From Pholis gunnellus (taxonomy: Eukaryota; Chordata; Actinopteri; Perciformes; Pholidae), in contig OU342821.1 of the NCBI GenBank assembly GCA_910591455.2, positions 8,928,280 to 8,992,279 of the forward strand: 64,000 bases of DNA, written 5' to 3'. The position numbers and the translations under genes are program-made. The notes beneath the pieces were generated by a model that saw nothing but the letters and a program-made list of their open reading frames with translations, was not told where the DNA came from and made no database searches. Below are positions 35,601-45,915 of this stretch, piece by piece. The number at the start of each line of letters is the position of its first letter. Positions within the stretch are counted from its first letter, which is position 1.

Positions 35601-38600
35601 TGCACAGAAAATCGGCTGAGGAGGAAGACATTTAACAAATCAAGGATTACCCAAAAGCAACATTATAATCTTCCACTTTTCCCCATTGTTGGTTGAGATT
35701 ACAGAACAACTGTCTCAGTGAGGCAATGATCTGACTACTTACTCATGAACGGGCATCTTTTCATACAGCTCTCATCAGATCCATCAGGGCAGTGAGCTAC
35801 TCCGTCACATACTTGGCTGTACAAAACGCACGCTCTTCCGTCATCACATAGCTTTGAGCCCAAACCGCACTTCAGGACGTTTGCTCGAGCTGCAGGAGAA
35901 GCTGCGCTCGGACAGTCGACCTCGTCTGAGCCATCGTGGCAGTGAGGGAGTCCGTCACAGACGTGACTCTCAAAGACGCAGCTCCGCTGGTCCTTGCACA
36001 GAAAATCGGCTGAGGAGGAAGACATTTAATAAATCAAGGATTACCCAAAAGTAACAAAATGTAACCTTCCACTTTTCCATTGTTGGTTGAGATTACAGAA
36101 CAACTGTCTCAGTCAGCCCATAATCTGACTACTTACTCATGAACGGGCATCTTTTCATACAGTTCTCATCAGATCCATCAGGACAGTCTCTCTTTCCATC
36201 ACAAAGCTGTTTTGGGTTGATGCATAAAGAAGAACCGAGACACAGAACTGACGGGCTGATGCAGGCTGGCTTGGTGGTTGCAGGAGATTCATTCAAGGGG
36301 AGATTTTCTGAAAGAGTGGCAGTGTCTGCAGCATATACAATTATTAGAAATATTAAAATATATTTACAGAATTAAATACAGGTTTATCAAACAGATTGCA
36401 TCAATATTTCTATAACTGCCATTTTTCCAATAAGAGATTACATTTTGGGGAAACTCACCACATCCCTGTTCATCAGATCCATCCATACAGTCAGCTTCTC
36501 CGTCACATACGTGGCTGTACAAAACACATTCTCTTCCGTCATCACATGGCTTTGAGCCCAAACGGCACTTCAGGACGTTTGCTCGAGCTGCAGGAGGAGC
36601 TGCGCTCGGACAGTCGACCTCGTCTGAGCCATCGTGGCAGTGAGGGAGTCCGTCACAAACCAGACTCCTTGAGACACAGCTCCAACGGTCTTTGCAGCGG
36701 AAGTCAGCTGTGGAGGGTAAAAGAAGATTCAAAGACATGAATGGAACCACTTGGAGTTTGCTTTGTTTACTGCAAATTTACAGAATATGTTTCATTAACA
36801 CCGCCACTTCCATCATAAAACATTTGTTGGAAACTCAATTAAATAGATAACTGATTTAGTAACTTACTCTTGGAAGGGCATCTCTTTACACAGTTCTCAT
36901 CAGATCCATCAGGACAGTCTTTCTTTCCATCACAAAGCTGTTTTGGGTTGATGCATAAAGAAGAACCTGGACACAGAACTGACGGGCTGATGCAGGCTGG
37001 CTTGGCGGGTGCAGGAGATTCATTCAAGGGGAGATTTTCTGCAAGAGTGGCAGTGTCTGCAGCATACAAATATTAAGATATAATTAAAGAATTAAATAAA
37101 AGTTTCTTTCATCAGAAGGACAAACAGATTGCATCAACATTTCTATGACTTGGGGGAGGGGGGGGCTTACATTTTAGGGAAACTCACCACATCCCTGTTC
37201 ATCAGATCCATCCATACAGTCAGCTTCTCCGTCACATACGTGGCTGTACAAAACACACTCTCTTCCGTCATCACATGGCTTTGAGCCCAAACGGCACTTC
37301 AGGACGTTTGCTCGAGCTGCAGGAGGAGCTGCGCTCGGACAGTCGACCTCGTCTGAGCCATCGTGGCAGTGAGGGTGGCCGTCACAAACGTGACTCTCAA
37401 AGACGCAGCTCAGCTGGTCCTTGCACAGAAAATCGTCTAAGATTGGAAATTGTGGCAGAGAAGAAAACATTTTGAGTTTTAAAAGCTTGGAGACTTAAGT
37501 CGAGATCAGTGGTGAATATGTTTACTTCTCGCATGGTTTTAGAGGCGCCCACAAAAATGCACAAGCGATACCGAGACTTTACCTTTAGAAGGACATGAGT
37601 TTCCACAAAAATCCTCATCGTCGCCGTCGGGGCAGTCCTGATTTCCGTCACACAGCTGGGCCTGCGAGAGGCAGACTGATGTGTGTCGGCACAGCACAGA
37701 GGGTTCATTGCAGACTCGAGTACCGGGCACTATGGCGAGTAAAGGAATCAAGCAAATTAAGAAGTATGTCAGATAAAAAAAAAATCTGTGTTTTTCATAT
37801 AAATGTTCTTTACCACACATTTCTATGTCCATGTGCTTTGAAAAACTGTTGCCGTCCTTTAGTGCGAATTCTGTTTTTGTTTTGTTCATGCAATTAAATG
37901 CCTCATGTCACTTAGGGATTATTATCAGAATAGAAAAGTCTGTTATCTTCAATGCATTCCTGCTATGTATAATGTTGTTAAATGACTGATGCCTGGAAAA
38001 TGAATTAAAGACTGTTTGGAAAAAAAAACTGGCTCTTGTATGCTACTGTGTGAATGACACAAAGACTAAGCACCAAAAAGGAACAACTTCTACTCAAACC
38101 TGATTCAGGTAAAAGCAACATAACGTAGAATAAATAAAAAGCATGCATCTGTATCCATACGTTTATTCCCTCTGTGACAGATTAACTTGGTCTGACCTAT
38201 GCCGACGTCCGCGAGTGCAGGGATTACACCTCTCACGCGACCTCTCACTGTCACGTCTTGGACGGGGCTCCCATCGCGCCGGTCCCACAGAGTCATGACA
38301 TTATCCGAGAGGGACAGCAGGAAGGGCTCTGAAGCAGCCACGATTGAGCCCGAAATGTTCCATCTCCTGCCGGCTCGGTGGCTTCTTCCCTCCAGCAAAC
38401 TCATGGCTGTCAAACCTGGAAAAAAGTGAGACACAAAACTCATTCAACAGGCCTGTACTGTGGAAATATACCCTCCGACATCACCAGATTTAAAGTTCTT
38501 GACCGTTGGAGCCAAAGTAACAGTTATGATAAACTGCCTAACCCTAGTAGTGACTCCAAAGCATTGTTTATTACTGCACCTTAACTCATCACGACATAAC

Positions 38601-41600
38601 TCAGCCAGCTCTCATTGCTGCAAATTAAATCACTTGATCATTTTTATGCGACGGCAGTTTGATTCATAAAGTACACGAATTAAGCGTGCAACTGCACTTT
38701 TATGTTTTTTTTAAACTTATATTGCGTCAAGCTCCGTTTGGTGAGTCACAGCTGGAGAGGCCTTTCGGCAACAACATGTTAGCGCTCTGATACGGAAGTC
38801 AGACTGACCTGCCCTTTTTGAGTTCCAGAGCAGACTATTAGCCCTGAGGTCGAAGGAGACGTTCCCCCCGACTCCTCCCGCTGCTAAGCGCAGCAGCTCT
38901 TTGGCTTTGCCTCCCATCATGCTCATGGTGAGGAGTCGGTCTTCCTCCAGCCAGAGGATGCCACCCCTCAGCCAGTCCAGATGCAGGTCTTGGATCTTGT
39001 TCGCCGTGTGGTACAGCTGACGTGGGTATCGACCGTCTGCTGCGACGGTGCCGATGGCGTTTTGGTCACATGACACCCAATAAAGGTTGCCTTTCCTCTG
39101 GTCTATTTTTATCAGACAAACTAAAGAGGGGGAAACAAAGAAGTGGAGTAAGAAAGTGTGCAGAAAGACGTAATAAGACCGAGCAGCCAGTTGGTTCACG
39201 GCATATACTGACCATCACGTACAGCTGAAACTAACAATTGAGTCTATCAACCATTAATCCATCCATTCATTCACATTAATTCATTAATCATGTAATATAT
39301 TGATTTGTGTTGGAACAAGGACATGCGAGGCATTTTGCTTAGTAAATTACTTAAATGCTTAATCTATTTGCCATTCCATTTTCTGTCAAGTCATAATACG
39401 GTGAATATTGCTCTCAGTTACCCATCTCCGTACAAGCCAAGGAAAACTCAAAGCATTAACCTGGCAGAGATGTTGGGACCACTTCAGTCTTGACGTGGGT
39501 TAGACTGGTGCGTTGGATGTGGCCAGTTTCGTTAGCCCAGTACAGCCAGTCTCGGTACCAGTCCAGATCAAACGACAGGATGCCGTCGGCAGTGGTAAAC
39601 AGCTGGATTTTAGTGAACTCTCCGCCTCCAAACTTCAGCATGTTGATGGTGCTGATGGTAGCATATATAAACTTTGGATCTGTGGGAAAAAAAAGGATTC
39701 ACACATTTTTATGACGCTGTCACGCTCGAGTTATAAAAGGACAAAAATAAAATAAAGTTAATCCCATGATGGCGACAAATCTGCCATGATATGATGCAAT
39801 TCATGGCAAAGTAAAGTTATGGTGAACCTACATTCACACATCCCATCCAGCATCAGCACTTTGGAGTTTGGACAAGCGCAGGTGAATCCATCAGGGCTGC
39901 CTTTAGTTAGCTGGCAGAGCTGACATCGAGTCTTTACACATGCAGAAGAACCTTTTTGAGAAACACCACAAGACATTTTGAAATGAGTATTATTAGGCGA
40001 GAAAGAAACAACTATTACGACTAAGAAAGATGTACTGATACTATTTAGTATTGAAATACATTGTCTGCAGTTTATATTGAACACTTTATTATTCGTAGTA
40101 CCTTGAGGCTGCTGTAGCTCATGGTAAACAGACAATATTGGCAGAGTGCCATTCCAAATGAATTGCTTCTGGTTTGGTTTGTTCTGGGGAACCTGCCACA
40201 GTCCTTTCTCATCCACCCAGTAGAAAGAGTTCTCAAACACAGCCAGGCCGAAAGCAGGTTTCCTGTTGAACAGTCCTGTGAAGGAGTAACCGCCTGTCCC
40301 ATCCATCTTTACCGTCTCTATGGACTGAATAAAGAAAATTCATGTTTACGGTATAATTTTCTTGTATGAAGGACAACAAACATGTTAACAAAATTCATCC
40401 ATACTGACAACCACATTTAACAGCTTAGGGTAATAAATTAACAAATTTAACTAAGGGACGCAATTCCTCCCTACATTCTAATCATTCATGAGCTTAGAAT
40501 TAAATGACGTAGACTGGATTTTTACTGGGCCATGACACCCCAAACTTTGAACCTGTGTTTTTCCCACTATGACAAACTACTGCTGTGAAAAAAGGTCTAC
40601 TATGCATCATAATTCTGTACATCTAAGACATTACATAATGCATTTAACGCATGTACACCAGTGTGTGTGTCTCTAGGTTTCCATCCTTGACTCACCTTCT
40701 TGAAGTCGCTGATCCAGTAGAGCCTCCTGGCGACCACGTCAGCAGTGAGGCTGTGTGCCCACTGAGCAGTGAGCACAGTCAGAGTGCTTCTTTCTGACGC
40801 GTCCATCCATGACTTCTCTATCGTCACTCTGTCACCGTGGCCGGCACTGATCCAGAACATCGAGCTGGGAGGCAGAGGGGAGAGAAGTCGAATAAGCGCA
40901 TCATCACCTCTTTGGGTTCATCCATGATGGATGGACGGACTTTCATGTATGCTGTGTGTGCAATTTTACTAAATTTTCCAGGTTCCATACGCCGTGTAAA
41001 TGAACGCAGATTTACCATTCACTGAGGCCAGGATGACCATTTAATAATATTAAAATATTTCAAATGAGATCACTGGAAATCCTATGTAGCGACAGACAGA
41101 ATAAGAGTAGCATACCTCTCCACGGGTATCAGCACCAACTCAGACGGGCTGGTGTTTTTGCTCAGCAGAGTAGTGTAACTTTTCCCATCAGCTGCCTGCA
41201 TGTAGATCGACTCAGTCTTCCGATTGGTCCAGAAAAGGTTTCCATTCAACCAATCACAAGCTAGACTCTTAATTCCAGACTCCCCTGTTAAATAAAATAA
41301 CAAATAATCAGAAACCAATCATCAAATTTTGGTTTAGAAATGTTTTCTTCTGCACTTGTGGTCCAACTTTGAATTTGGATCAAATGGATTTTTTAACGTG
41401 TCACAGAGTTTGGGGATTTTGTGCAAAAGGTATGTCAAACATGTTAAGTTGGACAGATGAAACGTTAAAGTTCTAAGAAGATAAATAACTAGACATTATG
41501 TTGCATCTTCAATCTGAATTATTTGTGTTTCACGCTTAATTTTTGATTAGTCAACTTTCCGTGGGCATAGAAGTGATCATAAATAGTGTCTCTTATAGCT

Positions 41601-44600
41601 GCACTTTTAGACAAACTAACATTCAAATATTGCAGTGAAGTCAAAAATGAAATATGGTCTGAAAATTTGTGAGAGAAGCACAAGTTATGTTTCTGGGCTG
41701 AGAAATGTTATGAAGCAGCCAACTGATTAATTGGACCTGTGGTTTGAGACGCCCTCAAAGGGTTAAAAGTTAAATCTGGAGGGTTGTGAGATAATTAAGG
41801 GGAAATACAAGACAGAAAAAAATACTTCTATTACACAAAATAAGGTTTATTTTTAAGACATTTTAGTCTGCTGTGTTTTAGGCGATTCAGGAATTTCAAA
41901 TGGTATTCAAACAAAAAAACATTGTCGAACTGGTGACACGTGATCACAAGTAGACCTAGCTACACTTAACTTAAGGGGGTCGCAAGCCAAAGATGTTGGG
42001 AACCACTCCAGTAGACTATCAAAAAGAAAACGGTGCCACAACATGTCTATATCGCTCGTTATCAGTGTGGTGACAGTCTTTCTATTTAACCTATTTCATG
42101 GTCTCTTGCTTCAGTCACTAACTACAATATACACACACACAGTATACAATACTTTAAAATAGATTGCATTACTTCAAATTGTAATACACGACAAGCTGCA
42201 ATCAATAATAGCTTTAAAAACAGCACAAAAACTCATCTTGGGTCAACTAACCGGTATAGATTGTCCAGGTGTCCTCTCCATTATTTTTGTAAATGCTGCC
42301 ATGGTTGTCAGCCCAGAAGTACCATCCTCGGGCAACGTCAAAAGTCAAGGCCACTGGGTCAGGCACTGGAGCGTTGATAGCTTTAAACTGTCGAGTCTCC
42401 ACATTCAACAGCCCGATAGAGCCCCTCTGCACAACTAGCAATCTGGTAGCATTACCTGGCCGCATGGATAGAAAACAGTTAGTGTGAATACTTGAATTGG
42501 AGTAAGTTTCACTTCCTGGAAGTTCAACATAAGGGATTAGTTCTCACATCACTACCAAGATAAATGTAGATAGACACTTGTAGAGTGTTACAAAGTTAAA
42601 ACATTCATGAGAAAAATCGACGACTATATTTGGAAAGAAAAACACCTGATGCCGTTTTTGTTTTTCAATTTAATCTTCCTTTTATTACCAAAGAAGCGTC
42701 GAAATTTTAAATTTTTTTAAATTTTTTACATCAGTTTTGATGTAACCTGCTCGATCGCTTGTATCAGACGTTCCCGTCTTTGATCTTGTTGAACTCTTCT
42801 TTCTAGCTTTTGTCATCAACTGAGCCACATCGAAGTGGCCCATTAGTACATCAATCATCTTTTGTCCAAGTGCACTTCATGATGTTTGCCATTGGTTTTG
42901 ATCTTTTCAGAGGATGAAACTAAATCCGAAGTAGGTTCCCATCATACAGTTCATCTGATCACAGCACTAGATTGGTACTTGCACGCTGGTTGATGCGTTA
43001 AAATGGTCTCGCAGTACTCTGTGTGATCCCAGGCTCAAGACGACGACAACGACGACGTACCAAACAAGGCCGAGGGCCTCGACATGTGCATGCTAATTAT
43101 GTGCACCTCAGATTTGGACTAACAAAGAAAACCCCACCTCATTACCTGTAGCTAGACATGTGGAGCCTCCATTCAGTTCGAAGCCCTCTCTGCAGTGGCA
43201 ATAGTAGGATCCGACAGTGTTGGAGCAGTGATGCATACAGGGGGCAAAGGGTTGGGCACACTCATCCAAATCTGAGGGGAGAGAGAGAGTTTTTTGCTTC
43301 ATACGCATGAGCTGTGCATCAAAAACTGATTTAGAAAGAGACGGTGGTTCAGCTGCAGAAGAAAGCTTAGTCTTAAAACTGTAATCTTTGCAGTTTGATA
43401 AATCGGAGAGGGGGTTTAATGTGAGCTTTACATATCGAATGTGAATAGTGTTGCCCCACGCACCTTCGCAGACTGCTCCATTGGGTGAGAGCTTATATCC
43501 AACAGGACAGGCACACAGAGCTCCCCAGGGTGCATCGACACACACGTGGCTACAGTCGCCGTTGTTTGTAGAGCAAACACGATCTGCAGGAGGAGGCTCA
43601 GTGTCACAGAAATCCATGCACCAGAAGCACGGCAGAAACATTATGCTGTCCTTGATAACCAGCAGTTGTGGGAAAAGAGTCCGATTGTTTGTTGCTGCAA
43701 ATGGCGTTATTGTGAGTCAGGTAAATCTGTCCCACACCTACCGCAGGTTATGGGCTCATCACTGCCATCCGAGCATTGAGTTGTCCCATCGCACCTCTCT
43801 TTAGCACTCAGACACGTCCCCTCAGGACACCGGATGCCGTCATCGCCACACAGACCTGTAAAGGGAACAGTCTCACTGTACGTTTTCTCATACCTGCCCT
43901 GAGTGAGGCGCCAGCTGGTTGTGTCAGACATCTTTTGACAAAAACTCTGATTCTGTTAATGCTCTTCGCACACATTCATCCTGACAGCATGTTCAAATAA
44001 CTGAACGAAAGCTGTACTGGTTTAGCTCTACATTTAAAATGGCTATCAATTGATTTGTGGGGATGTGCAAATGGTTTTAGTTTTATTAAAAAGAAATATC
44101 TAAATAACAAATAGCTTTTAGTTTGGTTCAGTTTTCTTCCTAAAAGCAAATTAGTGCATAAAACATATTTTGTTGAAGACCAGGTTCGACTTATGACATC
44201 TCAAAGACTGTTTGTAGCATTACCTGGGGAAATTAAAATAAAACTATTTAAATTGCGACAGTAGATAAAACATTTTTTATTTTGGTGAACTGGCCCTTTA
44301 AATATACTTCTATCTATAGTGCCCTGCAGTCCCACAGACCGATGTTCCGGTGTGGCACAGCATTCAACCCTCCATCTTTCTCACCACAGTCCTCTTCATC
44401 AGAGTTGTCCATGCAGTCATTCAGTCCATTGCAGTGCAGGTCTTTGGGGATACAGATGGTGTTTCGACAGGTCCAGTCAGAGTCCAAACAGCCCTCTGTA
44501 GCGGCACAGTTCTCCTCATCAGAGCCGGTGGGACACTGGTTTTGTCCGTCACAGCGGGCCGACGCATCAACGCAGCCGACAGAGTCGACACAAGGAAACT

Positions 44601-45915
44601 GACCCGGCGGACATTCAGGAGAGCCTGGAAGTGCTGGAGGGAAGAAAATCATGTTAAGCTTTCTCTTATACGGACCTTTGAATCAACACAACCAAACACA
44701 CCGCTGGTAACATGACAATCTGTAACTTTTCCTAACACGGAAAACTGGAAATATGACTCATATCACCAGTTAACTGCGGGAAACTGTTTTTGCTCCTGCC
44801 GTCTTGTACAACTTGCATTTCGGTTGCGATCGATTTGAAGCAATTTGTTCACTAATGTGTGAAATACAAATAAACCTGCAGTCATTTCTAATGATGCAAG
44901 CCCTATTAAATAGTGTAAACTTTTTCAGACTCACAAGAAAACAAACTATGGTGAATGAATATAAAGAGCAATTTGGCTAATTTATTGTTGCCAAGTGTGA
45001 AGAACAATTATTTTGCACAAGGACAGGAAGTATATCTACCAGTGCAATCCATTTCATCAGATCCATCCAGACAGTCTCCACCTCCGTCACATCGCCAAGC
45101 ATCAGGAATACAGCTTCCATCATCACACTGCCACTGGCTGTGATGGCATCCCAAATTTTGACCTACACACACAAAAAAAAGAGTCAGAGACCAACAGTAG
45201 GACAAAGAGGAAGGCTTAGAAAATACAACTCACTGGGGGTAGCTCAAGTCACACACAGGACGAATTGTAGAGTCTAAAATTAGACACCCCTTTTAAGATC
45301 AGGATTTCCTAAAGTCCACAAATAATTAATAAATCAAGCCAACTTCAAATAGAATTGTTAAATAATAGTCTGTTTCACCAGGACTTAATTCTAGATAAGA
45401 AAAGCCACAGACAAACACCTATGTAGCCAACGCAACGAATATTGCAGTATAAGAAAAAAACAGTGATGTTAAAGACCAAGGAGGTCTCAAAAGGTCACCA
45501 TAGGCCTCAAATGTGCAAACAGAAGGACTGGTGTAATACTCACTTGCAGCACATTGTCCCTTTTAAATCAGTTTTACCCAAACATGTTTAGCCACAAAGC
45601 AGTCACAGAAACATGGAGAACTCTGACATATTGAAACTTGTGCACAAATCTCACTGGCTTGAATTAAAATCACCCCAAAACTTGTAACCCTGAACCCCAT
45701 GGGGTCCAGGGAAATACGCCATGTTGCCTCGTTCATGTTTAGATCAAAAGAAAATGGCAAAACGCTGCTATTTGGTAATTGACTTACACACATTCTCGCT
45801 TGCATTAAGTCACACAAATGCCTTAAAAACGTATTCATGTTTTGTTTTGTTTTTTACCTCGGGAAATGCTCAGACTTGCCAAAAAAATCGTGTAAATGAA
45901 CTGGCAAAAGTCCAT
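16963..45915 (-). CDS. lrp13: Giant LDL-receptor-related protein, probable Lrp13 (gene-level model)
   Basis: Multi-exon type I endocytic receptor of the LRP family. The model has 58 coding exons, and every junction has GT/AG borders and matching phase. Exon lengths sum to 11,190 nt, giving 3,729 residues. Domain order: signal peptide (1-19), LDLa 1-4 (20-181), EGF pair (182-263), YWTD propeller 1 (264-518), EGF (519-558), propeller 2 (559-808), LDLa 5-48 (809 to ~2790), EGF pair (to 2882), propeller 3 (2883-3137), EGF, propeller 4 (3223-3488), EGF + LDLa 49, EGF, TM, and a tail of about 55 residues. Lrp13 is described in teleost ovary as a vitellogenin-binding receptor; that assignment is from family knowledge and is not proven here. 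The mostly uninterrupted 44-LDLa run far exceeds the 11-repeat maximum cluster of LRP1/LRP2. Alternative identity: another lrp1/lrp2-like paralogue. Confidence 0.85.
17841..18165 (-). CDS. lrp13: LRP gene: principal EGF + transmembrane exon
   Basis: A 325-nt exon, phase 1 to 2. It completes a split Cys codon, then reads a Ser/Asn-rich stalk, one EGF domain (CDLQRCSGHGNC ... CQCVAGYKGESC) and a TM helix (VALIMGVLFLIAALTAAAF) with FVKR stop-transfer. The GTACTG donor is shared with the paralogous exon at 13031. Ignoring the donor would give RY-stop and an almost tail-less receptor. Confidence 0.85.
18545..18781 (-). CDS. lrp13: LRP gene: EGF + membrane-proximal LDLa exon
   Basis: A 237-nt exon, phase 1-1. 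One EGF (GCSNNNGGCVHLC ... CKCGQGFYAVDAASC) closes propeller 4, and one LDLa (CPAGEGSCSDGTKC, then CDGRVDCTDGLDEWD) has its last Cys split across the intron. That split codon is completed by either downstream TM exon. Confidence 0.85.
18782..21183 (-). other. LRP gene large intron
   Basis: A 2.4-kb intron. The segment about 20.2-20.7 kb has higher GC and looks like a dispersed repeat of unknown class. No exon was seen. Confidence 0.4.
21184..23005 (-). CDS. lrp13: LRP gene: propeller 4 (five exons)
   Basis: Exons: 22778-23005, 22428-22562, 21900-22101, 21687-21812 and 21184-21291 (228, 135, 202, 126 and 108 nt). Together they encode ~266 residues of six-blade LDL-receptor class B propeller. 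Blade motifs include LDLSMQDLSLYVADA, VDWVTSNLYWSS and TMIYWADTG. In LRPs these propellers promote ligand release in acidified endosomes. Later blades are divergent (LTKLWFSDG). Confidence 0.82.
23178..23432 (-). CDS. lrp13: LRP gene: EGF exon between propellers 3 and 4
   Basis: A 255-nt exon, phase 0-0. It encodes an EGF-like module (NPCDQLHCSHLC ... CRCPKGLLLSKDKITC) with an unusually long Ala/Pro/Ser-rich insertion between the third and fourth cysteines. Confidence 0.8.
23629..24777 (-). CDS. lrp13: LRP gene: propeller 3 (four exons)
   Basis: Exons: 24565-24777, 24197-24380, 23895-24096 and 23629-23793 (213, 184, 202 and 165 nt). YWTD-type repeats include VYWLSPDYQSIRWAD, VDWVGKNLYWVDG, FDPLDNRVYWADE and NDRVFWSDT. 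Phases run 1-1-2-0-0. Confidence 0.84.
25258..25444 (-). CDS. lrp13: LRP gene: EGF pair exon before propeller 3
   Basis: A 187-nt exon, phase 0-1. It completes an EGF begun in the previous exon (TCYCPAGFRLQSSAVSC) and encodes a calcium-binding EGF (DIDECNAVPHVLC ... CHCLPGFYLEPDNKTC). Confidence 0.84.
25706..28726 (-). CDS. lrp13: LRP gene: eight non-cassette LDLa exons (11 repeats)
   Basis: Exons: 28511-28726, 28196-28381, 27818-27940, 27459-27623, 26946-27161, 26591-26820, 26279-26408 and 25706-25899. They encode 11 six-cysteine LDLa modules with acidic Ca2+-site ends (DGSDE, DGTDE, DGFDE, DRSDE, NGVDE, DSSDE) and the start of an EGF (RCDHRCVSTPNGP). Several Cys residues are completed across introns (e.g. 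26279 to 25899). These repeats are diverged from one another, unlike the cassettes at 29-37 kb, so they are older. The exon at 26946-27161 is easily missed because it lacks an ATG-initiated open frame. Confidence 0.83.
28981..29543 (-). CDS. lrp13: LRP LDLa cassette V (exons 171 + 267 nt)
   Basis: Exons 29373-29543 and 28981-29247 contribute three LDLa repeats. This is the 3'-most, truncated cassette: it lacks the RWSC-type 249-nt exon and the final 249-nt exon. The 267-nt exon ends in an unusual GTTGTT donor, and this end differs from the GTAAGT used by its sisters. Confidence 0.82.
29716..30649 (-). CDS. lrp13: LRP LDLa cassette IV (171 + 267 + 249 nt)
   Basis: Exons 30479-30649, 30087-30353 and 29716-29964 contribute five LDLa repeats. 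Phases are 1-1 throughout, so loss or gain of any exon keeps frame. The first LDLa of each 249/267-nt exon has its first Cys in the preceding exon (KRCPFMS). Confidence 0.83.
30815..32461 (-). CDS. lrp13: LRP LDLa cassette III (171, 249, 171, 267, 249 nt)
   Basis: Exons 32291-32461, 31882-32130, 31557-31727 (or to 31745), 31191-31457 and 30815-31063 contribute eight LDLa repeats. This is a full five-exon cassette. Its last exon differs by one residue from the equivalent in cassette I (ASPAAQ versus APPAAQ). Confidence 0.83.
32584..32591. repeat. hAT target-site duplication, left copy
   Basis: TTTTACAT immediately before the CAGTGG terminus; matched by 33872-33879. Confidence 0.8.
32592..33871. 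mobile_element. Non-autonomous hAT-type DNA transposon, 1,280 bp
   Basis: Terminal inverted repeats start CAGTGGTGGGCCGT on the left and, reverse-complemented, CAGTGGCAGGCCGT on the right. It is flanked by 8-bp target-site duplications TTTTACAT (32584-32591) and TTTTATAT (33872-33879, one mismatch). Sister cassette introns near 30770 and 35330 show the unoccupied site (CTTTTACATTGATT), which fixes the borders exactly. 8-bp duplications and CAGTGG ends are typical of hAT elements. The internal ORFs are short and I recognise no transposase, so it is probably an internally deleted derivative. Confidence 0.85.
33872..33879. repeat. hAT target-site duplication, right copy
   Basis: TTTTATAT immediately after the CCACTG terminus; one mismatch to the left copy. 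Confidence 0.8.
33915..35201 (-). CDS. lrp13: LRP LDLa cassette II (171, 249, 171, 249 nt)
   Basis: Exons 35031-35201, 34622-34870, 34291-34461 (or to 34485) and 33915-34163 contribute six LDLa repeats. The 267-nt exon present in cassettes I and III is missing, without loss of frame. The intron after this cassette carries the hAT insertion. Confidence 0.83.
35367..37038 (-). CDS. lrp13: LRP LDLa cassette I (171, 249, 171, 267, 249 nt)
   Basis: Exons 36868-37038 (or to 37056), 36459-36707, 36137-36307 (or to 36325), 35743-36009 and 35367-35615 contribute eight LDLa repeats. The Pro/Ala-rich spacer (NESPAPAKPACISPSVLC) opens each 171-nt exon. Confidence 0.83.
37188..37729 (-). CDS. lrp13: LRP gene: first two exons of the central LDLa array
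   Basis: Exons 37583-37729 (147 nt) and 37188-37436 (249 nt) contribute three LDLa repeats (VCNEPSVLC onward, then DDFLCKDQLSC and VLKCRLGSKPC). The second is a diverged founder of the cassette 249-nt exon. Confidence 0.83.
38197..39679 (-). CDS. lrp13: LRP gene: propeller 2 (three exons)
   Basis: Exons 39461-39679, 38809-39120 and 38197-38415 (219, 312 and 219 nt, all phase 1-1) encode ~250 residues of YWTD propeller. Motifs include LDWYRDWLYWANE, DQRKGNLYWVSCD and LRGGILWLEED. No separate EGF is visible between this propeller and the LDLa array, unlike the usual LRP pattern; the intron 37730-38196 shows none. Confidence 0.82.
39832..39951 (-). CDS. lrp13: LRP gene: EGF exon between propellers 1 and 2
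   Basis: A 120-nt exon, phase 1-1 (SACVKTRCQLC ... FTCACPNSKVLMLDGMCE). The acceptor (TTTCTCAAAAAG) is purine-rich before the AG and therefore weak, but frame and phase are right. Confidence 0.75.
40102..42455 (-). CDS. lrp13: LRP gene: propeller 1 (four exons)
   Basis: Exons 42252-42455, 41116-41284, 40696-40864 and 40102-40324 (204, 169, 169 and 223 nt; phases 1-1-2-0-1). Motifs: VARGWYFWADNHG, CDWLNGNLFWTNR, DVVARRLYWISD and ENSFYWVDEKGLW. Introns here are 0.4-1 kb; 41285-42251 is non-coding intron. Confidence 0.83.
43146..43583 (-). CDS. lrp13: LRP gene: N-terminal EGF pair
   Basis: Exons 43464-43583 (120 nt; RVCSTNNGDCSHVC ... CACPVGYKLSPNGAVC) and 43146-43271 (126 nt; DLDECAQPFAPC ... 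CHCREGFELNGGSTC). The second is a calcium-binding EGF. Both are phase 1-1. Confidence 0.84.
43742..45162 (-). CDS. lrp13: LRP gene: N-terminal LDLa repeats 1-4 (three exons)
   Basis: Exons 45040-45162 (123 nt, one LDLa: LGCHHSQWQC ... DGSDEMDC), 44385-44633 (249 nt, two LDLa) and 43742-43855 (114 nt, one LDLa: CPEGTCLSAKERCDG). All are phase 1-1, with clean GTAGAT/GTGAGA/GTAGGT donors. Confidence 0.84.
45858..45915 (-). CDS. lrp13: LRP gene: signal-peptide exon
   Basis: A 58-nt first coding exon too short for ORF callers. ATG at 45913-45915, then MDFCQFIYTIFLASLSISR, a hydrophobic secretion signal, ending in phase 1 at a GTAAAA donor. The next exon completes Gly and enters LDLa 1. Stops flank it in frame, and the phase matches exactly. 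Confidence 0.75.

Noticed and set aside
28981..37436. Regular repeats with regular spacing resembling a CRISPR-like array
   Set aside because: Repeats are 170-270 nt exons with GT/AG borders encoding LDLa modules in a eukaryotic gene.
44282..44310. GTGAACTGGCCCTTTAA-like MITE terminus
   Set aside because: Only one end is visible and no inverted partner was found nearby.
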